From positions 82,721 through 146,720 of the forward strand of contig WNNJ02003515.1 of assembly GCA_012934845.2 (NCBI GenBank): a stretch of 64,000 bases of DNA. Reading direction: 5' to 3'. Source of the DNA: Pomphorhynchus laevis (lineage: Eukaryota; Acanthocephala; Palaeacanthocephala; Echinorhynchida; Pomphorhynchidae). Positions within the stretch are counted from its first letter, which is position 1. Each line of letters begins with the position of its first letter. Positions 30,031 through 41,529 of the stretch are shown piece by piece. The notes beneath the pieces were generated by a model. It did not search any database, was not told the origin of the DNA, and saw only the letters and a program-made list of their open reading frames with translations. Position numbers and translations under genes: made by a program.

Positions 30031-31600
30031 TCACTCTCCGCCATACAGTTGAACAGCTGTGTAAGGACCTAGCAATTCTGCCATCAGCTGGGCCGACCAC
30101 CACAATTCCCGTGACTTTCTCTTAGCTGTGTCTTGCACATTGGATTCTAGAATAGTTATGTCAAAGCTGTGGTTATTTTCAACAGCATGACGAACTGAAG
30201 AATCACTGGCGAGTTTTTTTAATTTTATTTGCGACCGTCTCAGGTTCATACGAATGTTCATCTGGCCTGTCGTTTCGCCAACATATTGAGCTTGACACTC
30301 TCTGCATTGTAGTAGGTAAATGTCCCCGATACTTTTGCAGTTACTAGTCGATCTTATGTGATATTGTAATTGCGTATTCGTACTCTTGAACGTTGATGCG
30401 TTCTTCATATCTTCGCATGTGTAACATCGTTTATCCCCACATGGTGTTGATTTATGTTTCTGTTCATTGGTTATTCCGGGTAATGTAGATTTTACCAATA
30501 GATCTTTGACTTTTAATGGTATATTATATACAATGTTCACATTATTTCCGTCTATATCTAACTTGTTTTTTACGTCACGAATTAGTCCGTGTAAATCCTG
30601 CCTTATCTTCGACAATGCCGGGTTCCATTCTATTGCAATATATGTTGTTGGCTCTTTTTCTTTTTGTGATCTCAATTCTTTATATAACAAAGCCCCTCGG
30701 TTCATTCGTTTTACCCGGTCGACTGCAGTCTGTATTTGGCGCCGTTTGTATCCTCTGGCTAGAAAATGGGTTCTCATTTTTTCTATCTCATCAATAAGAT
30801 CTGACGGTTTCGAACAGATTTTCTTCACCCGTAACATTTCGTTGTATATTAGATTTCTTTTTATGTATGCAGGGTGACAGCTTGATGCATGTAAGAATAC
30901 GGGCTTCCATGTCGGTTTATGGTACATTTTTGTTTCTAGTCTGTTTCCATTTTTATAAACCTCTACGTCAAGGAAGTGAACGGAAGTCTGTGATGTCTGT
31001 TCTATCTTGAAGATCAGTTCGCTCGAAGTGTTCAATTTATGTGCCCATTCGCGCGTTTGGTTTTCACTGTCGCACATCAAAAAGATATCGTCAACGTACC
31101 GAGCGTACATTCTGGGTCTTATTTCGTTATTGAATATTGTAAGTCGTTCAATGTTAGCTACATATAAACTCGCAAAGGTTGGCGCTACTGGTGTTCCCAT
31201 TGCACATCCCACACGCTGTACATAGAGTTTCCCGTTGAATTCGAAAAAGTTGTTGAACAGAATTATACGTAGTAGTTTGCATATCACATTAATCTTTTTT
31301 CCATCATATTTTATTGAACTCAGAAAATCACCGACAGCTAATATTCCGTCTTCTAAAGGTATCGAAGTATACAAAGATTCTACATCTAGGGTTGTCATTG
31401 TACTTCCATTTTTGTCTTCGGTTTGGTCCAATTTTCGTAAAAAATCATCAGTGTTGCTGATATAAGACGGTACATGATTTAATGCTGGAAGTAATTCGTT
31501 ATGTGCATATTTTGATATTTTTTTCTGTAGGGGTTCCGTTACTGCTAACAATAGGACGGCCAGTGCACGGTCTTATTTGTTTGAGTTTTAGGAAGAAGAT
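30031..31600 (-). mobile_element. Penelope-like element with RT and GIY-YIG nuclease, 5'-truncated
   Basis: A 506-codon open part encodes LDVESLYTSIP (motif A, residues 55-65), VGCAMGTPVAPTFA (motif B', 114-127), YARYVDDIF (149-157), FLDVEVYKNG, and HPAYIKRNLIYNEMLRVKKI. A Cys cluster CGDKRCYTC (371-379) precedes a GIY-YIG nuclease with IYLLQCRECQAQYVGET (411-427), the Arg of NIRMN (434) and a Glu in RELWW (482). The stretch upstream of 31,535 continues in another frame as GRPIVSSNGTPTEK, so one frameshift in an A-run near 31,530 separates it. The 5' end is cut near 31,600, and its first block before RPIVSS is lost. C-terminal Cys-then-GIY-YIG is the usual PLE layout. Confidence 0.9.
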
Positions 31601-31674
31601 AAAATCTGCCCGGTTACATTTATAGACATCGTATCAGAAGCTAATGAACTGGTAAGTTAAACTAAAATACAATA

Positions 31675-33720
31675 TTTATTTAACGTGGCAAATGCGTGCA
31701 AAATGCACGCTTACATGACCACTAACAAACAAAAAAAGAACATCAAAAGTCACAGATAGTTAGTTAATTGTTGAAATGAAATTGGATTTGGCGTTTGAAG
31801 TACGGCATAGATGTTGATTGGCGGATATGAATAGGCACTTGATTCCACAAGAGAGGAGCAGCCACAACGAAGGAGCGGAAGCCAAAAGAGGTAGAGTAGA
31901 TTGGGACATGTAAAAGAAGGGAATTACGGGAACGCAGAGCTCAATACACAGTACGAGAATTGTCGAGAAAAGGAAGGTTGAGAAATGAAGGGGTATGATA
32001 AGTTATAAGGCGAAAAGCAATGATAAGACGAATTTGAACACGACAATAAATGGTAGGCCAATCAAGAGAAACAAGATAGTGGGATGTATGATCAAAACGA
32101 CGAAGACGGAGGAGAACTCGGACGGCAGCGTTGATGATGCGTTGTAAAGGAAGAAGAGTGGATTTAGGTGAATTGGAAAATAGACTAAGACAGTAATCAA
32201 GTCTTGAAAAAGAAGAGTAGATATGAGAGTCATACAAGAAGGGAAATCGATCAATCTACGAACTTGACGGAGATTGCGGAGTATCAAGGTAGATGAGCGT
32301 ACTTTATTACTAACGAAAGGTTTAAGTGAAAGTCGGTTGTCGAAATGAAAGCCTAGGTAAACGAGATTATCAACGATAGGAAAAATTGTAGAATTTAATG
32401 ATACGGAAGGAGGTTCTACGCCGAAGCTTTGAGGTAGGATCCACATAATTTTAGATTTATCAGGATTCAGAGAAAGGCGAAGGGAAGAAAGATGATTGGA
32501 AATTGAGACAAGACAGTCGGAAGCAGAAACACTAAGATCATGAATACGATAAGCAGGTGCGTGAGCATAGATGAGAATGTCATCAGCATATTGCATAACA
32601 TGGAAGTTAAATTTATGAGAAATCGTTGACAAGTCACCGAGAAGAAGAGAGAAAAGCATAGGGCCTAATACGGAGCCTTGTGGAACACCGGTTTGGATGG
32701 ATGAAGGATAGGAGAAAGAAGAGTTAGAATAGACGCGAAATGTACGGTTTGATAGATATGAAGAAAACCATGATACAGTGGGTAAAGAGAAACCATAATC
32801 ATGACGAAGGCGATGGAGAAGAATCGAGTGATCGACGATGTCAAAAGCAAACGATAGATCAAGAGAAACTATGACACTACATAATTTATGATCGCGCGAG
32901 ATGAGTAAGTCATTATAAACTTTAAGACAGGCAATTTCAGTAGAGTGATTAGAGCGAAAAGCGGCTTGGAAGGGAGGAAACAAGTTAGAGGAAAAGAGAT
33001 ATGTATTAACTTGCTTGAGAACGAGACGCTCAAGGAGTTTCGAGAGGGTTGGGAGAAGTGAGATTGGACGGTACGAAGATGGTAGTGAGGAGTCGAGAGG
33101 TTGCTTTTTGATGAGAGGACGAACAGTGGCGCATTTCCAGATGGAAGGAAATGTACGGCTACGGATGGACGAGTTGAACAATGTGGTAGGAAGGGTGAGA
33201 TAGAGGAGCAGATATTTTTAAGCAAGTGAGTGGGAATTGGGTCAGAAGGAGAGGTTTTATTAGGTAATAACAAAAGAACCGAAGAAACTTCATCAGACGA
33301 AACGGGAAGGTGGAATAGTTCTGGTAGGGAAGTATTTAAAGAGAAGAGTGGGTACAACGGGGCTACGGGTAGTAGGGAAAGTAAATTAGATAGCTTAGTT
33401 TGTAGATAAAAAGAAAATTCATCAGGATTTATATTACAAGAAGTAGATGATCATGAAAGAATTGAGTTTAAGATTTTCCAATGAGATTTAGAGTTGGAAG
33501 ATGACTCAAGTTGATTTCGCCAAAAGATAGTACGTTTAGTACGAATAAGAATGAGATGTGAACGGCGTTGAGAAGAGTAGGAATCACGAAGATTTGGAGA
33601 GAGTGAGTTGGGGGAACGTTTAAGAAAGCGTTTATACATACGAAAAGAGTGACGAAGTCGACGCTTAGAAAGACTACAGTCAGAATCGAACCAGGGAGCA
33701 TGGCGCAAGCGCTGAGAGCG
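31675..33720 (-). mobile_element. L2-type LINE copy A3, linker to 3' end
   Basis: The minus strand starts at HAPWFDSDCSLSKRRLRHSF (33,690). It has SKSHWKILNSILS followed by TGA, NKTSPSDPIPTHLLKNICSS, a one-base deletion after SISPFL, then an open RT frame (33,181-32,003): SSYRPISLLPTLSKLLERLV, SVIVSLDLSFAFDIVDHSIL, GVPQGSVLGPMLFSLLLGDL, MQYADDILIYAHAP and FLGFHFDNRLSLKPFV. After another shift, frame 32,237-31,941 holds the C-terminal part (RVLLRLRRFDHTSHYLVSLD). The 3' UTR carries the stem-loop GCGTGCA-TTT-TGCACGC (31,694-31,710). The 5' end meets an opposite-strand L2-type tail at 33,720. Confidence 0.83.
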
Positions 33721-33925
33721 TCGGTCTCCGATCCTTCCTCATCGCCGCCTCACTCGCCTGGAATCAGCTCCCTCTCGACGTCCGCCGCGCCCCCTCCTTT
33801 ATCACATTCAAACACCTCCTCCGCTCACACCTTCTCGACACCTGATTCACAGTCTTGTTTTGTTGTAGTCATGTAAGCGTGCGCTGACACGCATTTGTCA
33901 AGTTAAAATAAATCCTTTTTTTAAC
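33721..33925 (+). mobile_element. L2-type LINE 3' end (B subgroup)
   Basis: It reads GLRSFLIAASLAWNQLPLDV to HLLRSHLLDT, the last 40 codons of the B-type ORF2, then the conserved 3' UTR with a weakened stem (GCGTG/CACGC, 33,877-33,892) and ttaaaataaatccttttttt. It is fused head to head with copy A3. Confidence 0.75.
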
Positions 33926-34280
33926 TGCAGTCAAAATTGTTTTCGATGGCTTTGGTGGTCTCTCTAGCTTATTATCCGTGAATGATAGACGAGAAACTCG
34001 TAGGCATGTGTGGAAATTAATAAAGCCAACTACAAGAATTCCTGTTCACCATCGATTTGCAACCAGGATAATTAACGGATGGAATGCACTAAAGTGCATT
34101 GATATCTCTAGTAGAATATCTAGTGATGCTATCAAGAAAGACATCGAAGCCGAAAGAAGGAATTTGCAACTACCATTTGATTGAATTTTTTGTTGATGTT
34201 TTTTATTTTATTTTATAATGTTTTGTAAGCGACACGAGCTTGTAGCTCATTTGCTTCTGTTTGTTATAATAATAAATACA
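33926..34280 (+). mobile_element. CR1-like LINE 3' end
   Basis: The frame 33,978-34,184 reads ETRRHVWKLIKPTTRIPVHH and RFATRIINGWNALKCIDIS, the C-terminal signature of CR1-like ORF2. The 3' UTR has the stem-loop GAGCT-TGT-AGCTC (34,236-34,248) and an ATAATAATAAATA tail, as at 20.75 and 41.5 kb. The rest of the element is missing. Confidence 0.65.
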
Positions 34281-34401
34281 CATTTGAGACTTAAATTAAA
34301 TACACAATATTTAAAAACGCATAATCAACTGAATCAGTGATCAGTCTCAAATTGAATCAACGACAAATCACTCGAATCAACGACGTTTTTGTGAACAAAC
34401 A

Positions 34402-35492
34402 ATGAAATCGGTGAAAACTCGCAAAAAACAGACAGACGATGGCTACGTTCAGTTGGAAGTTGGATGCGACAAGCAGGGATGCGATGTTTGGACACTCTTA
34501 AAGGTGAAAAAATTGACGTTGCGAGATACAAAAGTAAACATTTTATTTGTGGTTATTGCGTGTGTAACGACGCACGATTGGATAAAACTGAACCTGTCGA
34601 GGAGAAAGGCGATGAGTCGGCGCCGGCTCTTCATGTTATTGCACAGCGTCAAGAAAGGATATCCCACTGCAATTCACAACAGCGTTAAGAAATTGTTATT
34701 GCACAGCGTCAAGAAAGGATCTCCCACTGCAATTCACAACAGCCTCCACCAGCATTTGATCAGACTTTTCAAACTTCACCTGAAAAATGTGTAGATCTAG
34801 ACAAGAACACTCTGAGCTACGAAGAGAAAACACCTGATTTCACAAATTCGTTTGTCTCTGTAACATCATGTAGCAGACCTCCGAGTTCTTTACAATCAAC
34901 TGACCTGCCACTTAAATCTACAAATTCTTACTCCAATTTAATCTCCCTAAATAACTCATTAACTGCCCCTATCCGACGGACCTATGATAGATCACAGTGT
35001 CTAATCATAGCTAATATAAAGGAATCATTTGCTACTAACAACCATTTACGTGTACAGCATGACGTCAAAGCTGTACAATCCTTCTTCTCTGAGCTATTAC
35101 ACACCTGTTCCCCTACTGAGCTGCAGCAATTCAGAGTTCTCCACCTTTATAGACTGGGGAAAATAATATCAAATAACAGTCCAAGCCTTCTAAAGGTCAT
35201 ATTAGCAACGCCCGATATGTGTACATTATCTTTAAAATACGGTTATCATCTTGCAGGTACTGGATTGATCCTTCGCAGAGATCTTTCGATCGAGGACAGA
35301 ACTCGACTCAAACAAGCAAAGAGCGAACTTATTAACAGAGTAGCTAACGGTGAAAGTAACCTCACCGTCATAAATTTTCGTGTAGTGCGACGCAGGACTT
35401 CAACTCGTTTCTGGATTCGTTCTATTGGCGACGGTGGAAACATCGGGGAGCTGGGAAGTCTTTGTGTCGCAACGAAACTACCCAAGAAGTGA
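34402..35492 (+). pseudogene. CR1-like LINE ORF1
   Basis: ATG start, then VGCDKQGCDVWTLLKV; a frameshift near 34,500 puts the second Cys pair (KHFICGYCVCNDARL) in another frame. An exact-period 60-bp tandem duplication follows (34,636-34,683 and 34,696-34,743, unit near ttgcacagcgtcaagaaagg). The RRM-like part reads RRTYDRSQCLIIANIKES, then LYRLGKIISNN, LLKVILA, and ends AKSELINRVANGESNLTVIN and FRVVRRR. Final stop at 35,492. At least two frame changes. Confidence 0.7.
34636..34743. repeat. 60-bp tandem duplication inside ORF1
   Basis: Two copies of a 60-bp unit are nearly identical (atatccc versus atctccc). The unit length is a multiple of three, so the duplication adds 20 codons without changing frame. 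Confidence 0.8.
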
Positions 35493-35509
35493 CTGTAAAT
35501 GTCGATAAG

Positions 35510-35770
35510 AGATACGAGTATTCCGACCCAGTACACTCCACACATGCCTTCCGGGTCTTATATTCTTAAGTCTCATTAATAAAATGGACGAAGTTCTCAC
35601 TCTGGTTAACAGCACCTCATTTGAAATACTTGTTTTTACAGAGTCGTGGTTAAAACCTCACATCACATATTCAGAAATTTCCATCAATGGGTACGTCATA
35701 ATCCGAGCAGATAGGCAAATTTGCCGTGGTAGCAGAGTGAACATATATGCTAGAGGAGTTCTTACAACTC
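35510..35770 (+). pseudogene. CR1-like LINE endonuclease, part 1
   Basis: It reads MDEVLTLVNSTSFEILVFTE (with the catalytic Glu), SWLKPHITYSEISINGY and RADRQICRGSRVNIYARGVL. The frame is broken at 35,753-35,770, one arm of an 18-bp target-site duplication, by the RTE insertion, and resumes at 38,856. Confidence 0.75.
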
Positions 35771-38700
35771 CGCCAATGCCAGGATGAAAAAGTTCTTCCA
35801 TTAACTCCGCCAATGCCGGTCCCAAGCCCGGATGAAAAAGGAGGATGGTTGAGGCTAGGAAGGGCATCCACTCGTAAAAATTCTGCTCCAACCACAAACA
35901 AAATGAAAAGTCTACAAACCTCAAGCTACGTTACTAGGGCGTCCCCTGCAAGAGACGCGTGCCATATCCCGCATGACGTGACAAATATCAAAGGCTTACC
36001 GACTCACGGACGAAGTCGGATAAAGAAGCAAGTCCAACCTCGAAACCTACGTCTAATGTCACTAAACATTGGTACACTAACCGGAAAAAGCAGAGAATTA
36101 GCTGCCAACCTCAAACAACGCAATGTCGATATTGCAGTTGTTCAGGAAACTAAATGGAAAGGTTACAAAGCGAAAGAGATCGGCGATGGGTATAATCTTT
36201 ATTACCACGGCACTATTTAAGAACGAAATGGAGTCGGGATCATATTATCTGAGCACTTGCAACAATCTATTACAGCGATACAACGAATCTCAGACCGCAT
36301 TATGTTAACCGCGTTAGTTATCAAAACACGCAGAGTAGTAATAATCTCAGCATATGCTCCTCAACAAGCTTGCTCCGACGAAGAAAAGGACGATTTTTGG
36401 CAAAGACTCAGTGACGCGACTCAATCTGTCAAGGAAGATGAAATTGTCTTCGTTGGAACATCCTTCGTTCCAACGAAACCACGGTGGCCTAAGTATCGGA
36501 ACTCTAAATGAAGATGGAGCAAGGATCCTTGACTGGGCGCAAGCACAAGACCTTGCACTGTGCAATACTTTCTTCGCCAAACTAAACTCTCACCTAGTCA
36601 CGTACTCCAGTGGAAACCACAAGACGCAGATCGATTTTTGGGCATGCCGCCGAACCGATCTTAAACTAGTCAAGAACACCAAAGTGATTCCCTTCGAACC
36701 AGTTGCTAGTCAACACCTCCCACTGGTAATGGATACCCTAATACCAACGCCAATTAACAGACTCCCAACGACTAAACATGCGCATATTAAGTGGTGGAAA
36801 CATCGAGAATGCGGAGATAAACTAACCCCTGCTCTCCATTTGGCTATCCAGACCACACCATTAACAGAGGATGTAAACGAGTGTTGGGAATTTGCCTTCC
36901 GAAATATACCAATGCAGCGCAACCAATCCTCGGTTTCACCAAGTCAGGTCGAAAGTTTATTGACAAACAAACGTGGTTCTGGAATGAGGAGGTCCAACAA
37001 GCTGTACGAGATAAAAAAGACGCATATAAAAAGTGGAAACTGTCGCAGCTCTCAGACGATAAAGAACGTTGCCGTATACAAAATAGGATTGCAAAAACGA
37101 AAGTGGCAGAGAGCAAAAATAATTACATCGCAGACCTGTACAATAATCTAGAGTCCCCCGAAGGTGAATGTGATATATACCGCCTTGCAAGGTCTCGATC
37201 AAATGCCGCCAAAGACATCATTCACTTTGCCCAAATCAAGAGTAAAGATGGAAATATACTGCGAGATTATAGAGAAATTCAGGACAGATGGCGCGAACAT
37301 TACAACGAAATATGTAACATAGAATTCCCCCATCCTGATCTACCTATGGGTATATGCACCTCTGGACCAGTCCCGGAGATCACAACCGCAGAAGTAGCTG
37401 AGTCAGTAAGAAAGATGAAAAACGGAAAAGCTACTGGACCAGATGGAATTCCCGGCGAGGTTTGGAAACTCACCGGACTTGCGGGCATAGCTTTTCTCAC
37501 GCATCTTTTCAACAAAATAGTTCTACAGCACGAAATACCTAAAGCATGGAAAAGCTCGTTTACAACCCCCCATCTGGAAACAGAAGGGTGACATTGCTAG
37601 CTGTAGCTATTATCGCCCTATTCGGTTATTATCCCACACAATGAAAATCTGTGAGCATGTCCTGGACAAAAGACTAAGGGTTCTGACTAATATCGCCGTT
37701 AACCAGTGTGGCTTTGTCAAAAATGTATCAACCACAGATGCCATACAAGCAGCAAGGATATTGATGGAAAAACACCGAGAAAAGCAGCAGAGTTTACATA
37801 TGGCCTTCCTTGATTTGGAGAAGGCTTTTGATCGGGTGCCACATTCTCTTATCTGGTACTCCATGCGACAACACGGTGTCCTAGAGGAGTACGTTGACTG
37901 GATTAAACTGATGTACTCGGACACAACCAGCATAGTACGCTGCGCTACCAACGATTCTCAACCATATCAGATCACGGTTGGCGTACATCAGGGCAGTAGC
38001 CTGTCACCCCTGCTATTTATCTTATGTATGGATACGATTACTTATAAACTGTACAACGATGTCCCGTAGACTCTCTTATATGTAGACGATGTTATGCTTG
38101 CTACCCAAACACGCGAAAATCTGAAACAGCAAGTCCAAAACTGGTCTGATCGCCTATCACAATACGGGCTGCGGCTGAACATTGGTAAAACTGCGTATCT
38201 TGAGTTGGGATATCAAACACTTGGCTCCATCGAGATCAACGGGCAGCCACTCGAAAAGTGTACTACCTTCAAATACCTGGGGTCCTACCTCTAATCGGAT
38301 GGTACTATAAATAAAGATGTGAAGGGGCGCCTTAACGCAGCTTGACTAAAATGGCGAAGCCTTTCAGGAATATTATGTGACCGACGAATGCCACTAAAGC
38401 TTAAAGCCAAAATCTACAAAACAGTTGTGAGACCGGTTGCATTGTACGCCACAGAATGCTGGCCATCAAATTTAGACGCCAAAAGAAAATTGCACACCAT
38501 GGAGATGAATATGCTGCGCTGGTCCTATGGAGTAACACGCCTAGATAAGATTCCGAATACCAACATCCGCCATTTTTCGGTGTAACGCAAATAACTCAAG
38601 GCGAGGGAACATCGACTACGAAGGTTCGGACACATTCACAGAGCTGACAAAACAGCAGTATGCCGAGCCGAGCCAATCGTTCAAGGCGTACGACCTCGTG

Positions 38701-38855
38701 GCCGCCCTAAGAAAAGATGGATGGATACAATCCATGAAGATCTGAATATATGTGACCTAGCGCCAGCTCTAGCACAAAACCGAGAAGTATGGAGAAGACT
38801 TATCAAAGCCGCCGACCCTAGCCTGCCAGGAAAAGGCGAAGAATAAGAAACAGAG
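35771..38855 (+). mobile_element. RTE-type LINE (copy R2), broken, nested in CR1-like LINE
   Basis: The element is 3.08 kb, flanked by an 18-bp duplication with one mismatch (gaggagt-t/a-cttacaactc, 35,753-35,770 and 38,856-38,873). The pieces follow RTE order: LMSLNIGTLTGKSRELAANL, VVQETKWKGYKAKEIGDGYN; a TAA; VVIISAYAPQQACSDEEKDD; KTQIDFWACRR; ASQHLPLV; FIDKQTWFWNEEV; NGKATGPDGIPGEVWKLTG; HMAFLDLEKAFDRVPHSLIW (motif A); VGVHQGSSLSPLLFILCMDT; a stop; LLYVDDVMLATQTRENL (YVDD in place of YADD); thumb and C-terminus to about 38,840. At least six stops or shifts. The 5' end contains a short duplicated block (cgccaatgcc...gatgaaaaag, twice). It is older than copy R1. Confidence 0.87.
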
Positions 38856-39528
38856 GAGGAGTACTTACAACTCGTGTTATGTCAATTGAGTGCGATGAAT
38901 CAAGTCTTTGTGAATACGCTTGGGATTCTGTAACAGACCATAAAAACATATTTTTCTCTCTAGGTGTATTATATCGCACCCCATTCGCTCCAAACGGGTC
39001 GATTATATCCTCAATAACTGAAAATGCATTCAAGGGTCAAAAAGTTATTTTATTAGGAGACTTTAACATGCTGCGAATTGATTGGATAGATTACGTTCCT
39101 CTTCCTGGATGTGATCCCGAATCATTACTGCTTTTAAACACGATAAATGATCTACATTTGTCTAACATGTTCACAGGGATACTCGTCACATGGGTACTAA
39201 CATCTCAATTCTTGACCTCTGCTTTTCGAGTGAAACGTATCTGATAAAACACGTCAAATACGGACCTCCGCTAGGATCAAGCGATCACTCTACTATCTCA
39301 ATAGAATTTAACGCACTCGGACCATATGCCGAAACGGTTAAAACGTCGAATCCTTTTAAGATCGACTATGATGTCGTGCGCAGTATAATTTCCTGTATGT
39401 ATTGGCCCGACCCATCGAAAGCAGGCATTCAAGAAGCTTGGGATCACTTTAAGACCACATTACATTGTGCTCTCGACTATTTTGATCCGATACGTCAGAA
39501 TCGTACACGAAAACTACATCCGAAATAG
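38856..39528 (+). pseudogene. CR1-like LINE endonuclease, part 2
   Basis: It resumes at RVMSIECDESSLCEYAW. Then come GVLYRTPFAP, LLGDFNMLRIDWIDY (Asp-Asn block), and, in another frame after about 39,180, ISILDLCFSSE (Asp) and GPPLGSSDHSTISIEF (Asp-His). A linker region follows (EAWDHFKTTLHCALDYFDPI). There is one frameshift and a TAG at 39,526-39,528. Confidence 0.75.
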
Positions 39529-39529
39529 T

Positions 39530-41417
39530 TAGATGCGGAATTGCTTGCTCTAATCAGACACAGTGATAGATGTTTCCATGCGTACAAAAAAGGGAACTTT
39601 CTTTTGAACACTACCGTCATTGCAGAAATACGGTTTCTATTCCGAAAAAAACAAACAGAAATAATGCAGTTTCATCTCAAATATATGCTGGTCCACTTAT
39701 AACAATCCTTGGGTGGCTTTCAAAAGCATACTTTCACGTCCTATACACTCGACAGATTGTTCATACCTATTGGCCGACAATGGGTTAATCTTGACCTCCC
39801 CAACTGATGTAGCGCCTCATTTTATGGACTATTTCGCTATCAAAGAAGATAGTGTCGATCCCCGATAGTATAATCCAAACTAAACGAAATGTACTTCTAC
39901 CAAGAGTAGTCATATCTAACATTGAATTTAGCGATGAAGAGGTACTGCACGAGCTACTTAAATTTCCCAGCAACGCCGCGTCAGATCCTGACTATATACT
40001 TTCAATACTCTTAAAGGAATTGGCCCATGCAATATACGTTCCCTTAGCTTCTATTTTTAGAAGTTCACTAAACACAGGTTATCTACTATCTGATTGGACT
40101 AAGGCTATTGTACGTCCAATTTTCAAGAAAGGGGAGAAATCCCAGGTTTCCAACTACCGCCCCATAAGTCTTACATATGTAGCTTGTAAGGTATTAGAAA
40201 AATTGATTCTTCGTCACTTTAACGCTTTCGTTGAAACTAACAATCGCCTCATCCCCCGTCAGCATGGATTTAGGCCAAATCCCTCAACGGTAACGAACCT
40301 TGTAAAAGCGAGAGCAAGCTGGGTGGATTCGATGAGGAGTGGTTCCAAAGTAGATGTGATATTTATAGACTTATCGAAAGCATTCGATAGAGTTATTCCC
40401 AATTTGCTAGTAAACAAATTATCTAACATTGGTGTACGGGGCTCTTTGTTACGCTGGATTCAATCATTCGTAAGCAACCGCTCGTTTGCAGTACGCATAA
40501 GCCATTATCTTTCTGGTTACTCAATGATGACGACAGGCGTCTCGCAGAGATCGGCTATTAGTCCGACTCTCTTTAATATATATGTAAATGATATTACAAA
40601 CAACTTAACGTCGGGATGTGTTACCTACGCAGATGATATTAAGGTTTGGGGGCGAATCATTGATGATTCCGATGTTAGCGCTCTTCAAAAAGAACTGGAT
40701 TCCATAAATAAATGGTGTATATCTAATTGGCTGATGATAAATGCGACTAAATGTAGACATATACGGATCGGCTCCCCAGACATTCGTTGCTCTTATAAAA
40801 TTAGAAACATGTCGATTGATTCTACAGATAAAATCGATGATTTAGGGGTATCTACGCTTAATACGCTCGATATGAGCGCTCACGTAAATAAAGTTTCGGC
40901 CAATTGCCGTCGTACTATTGGCATCATTAGACGATCTTTTGGATCACTAGAGGCATGTAGCTTCAGAATAATATACAAGGCCCTCATCGAATCTCGAATG
41001 CTATACGCATCTCCCGAAGCGTATCCACATCTGTGCAAGAACATTGTGGCTTACGAATCAATTCTCCGGTCGGCTACTCGTCTTGTTCCCACTGTCAAAG
41101 ACCTGCCGTTTGACCAGAAGTTAGAAATCCTAGGTGTTTCAACGGTTTGTGAAAGTTTGGTAAAAGCTGATCTTATGCTTGTATGGAGGGCAATTTTATC
41201 GCCCACTCATCCCCTCAACTTCATGTTTTGCCTACGCAACTCCGAGAAATTACGTGGACATCGACTAACGCTCAAACATCGTAGAAAAGTCCATCGACAC
41301 TATCAGGATATCAGAGATCGAGTAATAAATAGTTGGAACAGACTCCCGTCATCTGCAATTGAATGCCGGAACATCCGAGAATTTCGGCGTGCGCTGAATA
41401 GTGTATCGCTCTCATAG
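39530..41417 (+). pseudogene. CR1-like LINE reverse transcriptase and C-terminus
   Basis: The linker up to 39,850 is decayed. From there 521 codons are open: RPIFKKGEKSQVSNYRPISL, RQHGFRPNPSTVTNL, VDVIFIDLSKAFDRVIPNLL (motif A), TTGVSQRSAISPTLFNIYVN (motif B', normally GVPQGSVLGP, so Pro, Gly and Leu positions have changed), TYADDIKVW (about residue 259), DLGVSTLNTLDMSAH, LRGHRLTLKHRRK and RVINSWNRLPSSAIE. The frame's first codon is GTG and no natural start exists here; it is the back half of ORF2. Confidence 0.82.
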
Positions 41418-41529
41418 GAAGTCGAACCTGATTTGGATTTTTTTGTTTTACTGGCATTGTACTTTTTTACATTGAGATCCAGCCAAACGAGCCACCGCTC
41501 ATCGGCTGTTGTATACTAATTTTTTTAAT

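Larger units (their letters stand above)
34320..41525 (+). mobile_element. Near full-length CR1-like LINE split by an RTE insertion
   Basis: 5' leader, ORF1 (34,402), endonuclease (35,510-35,770 and 38,856-39,300), linker, RT and C-terminus (to 41,417), and a 3' UTR with the stem-loop GAGC-CACC-GCTC (41,489-41,500, extendable by AGCC/GGCT). Without the 3.1-kb insert the element is about 4.1 kb. The plus-strand RT/tail copies at 19.8-20.8 and 33.9-34.3 kb, and the minus-strand ORF1/endonuclease copy at 20.8-23.5 kb, belong to the same group. Confidence 0.8.

Noticed and set aside
30467-31465. Plus-strand hydrophobic proteins over the PLE
   Set aside because: Complementary-strand shadows of the RT/GIY-YIG frame.
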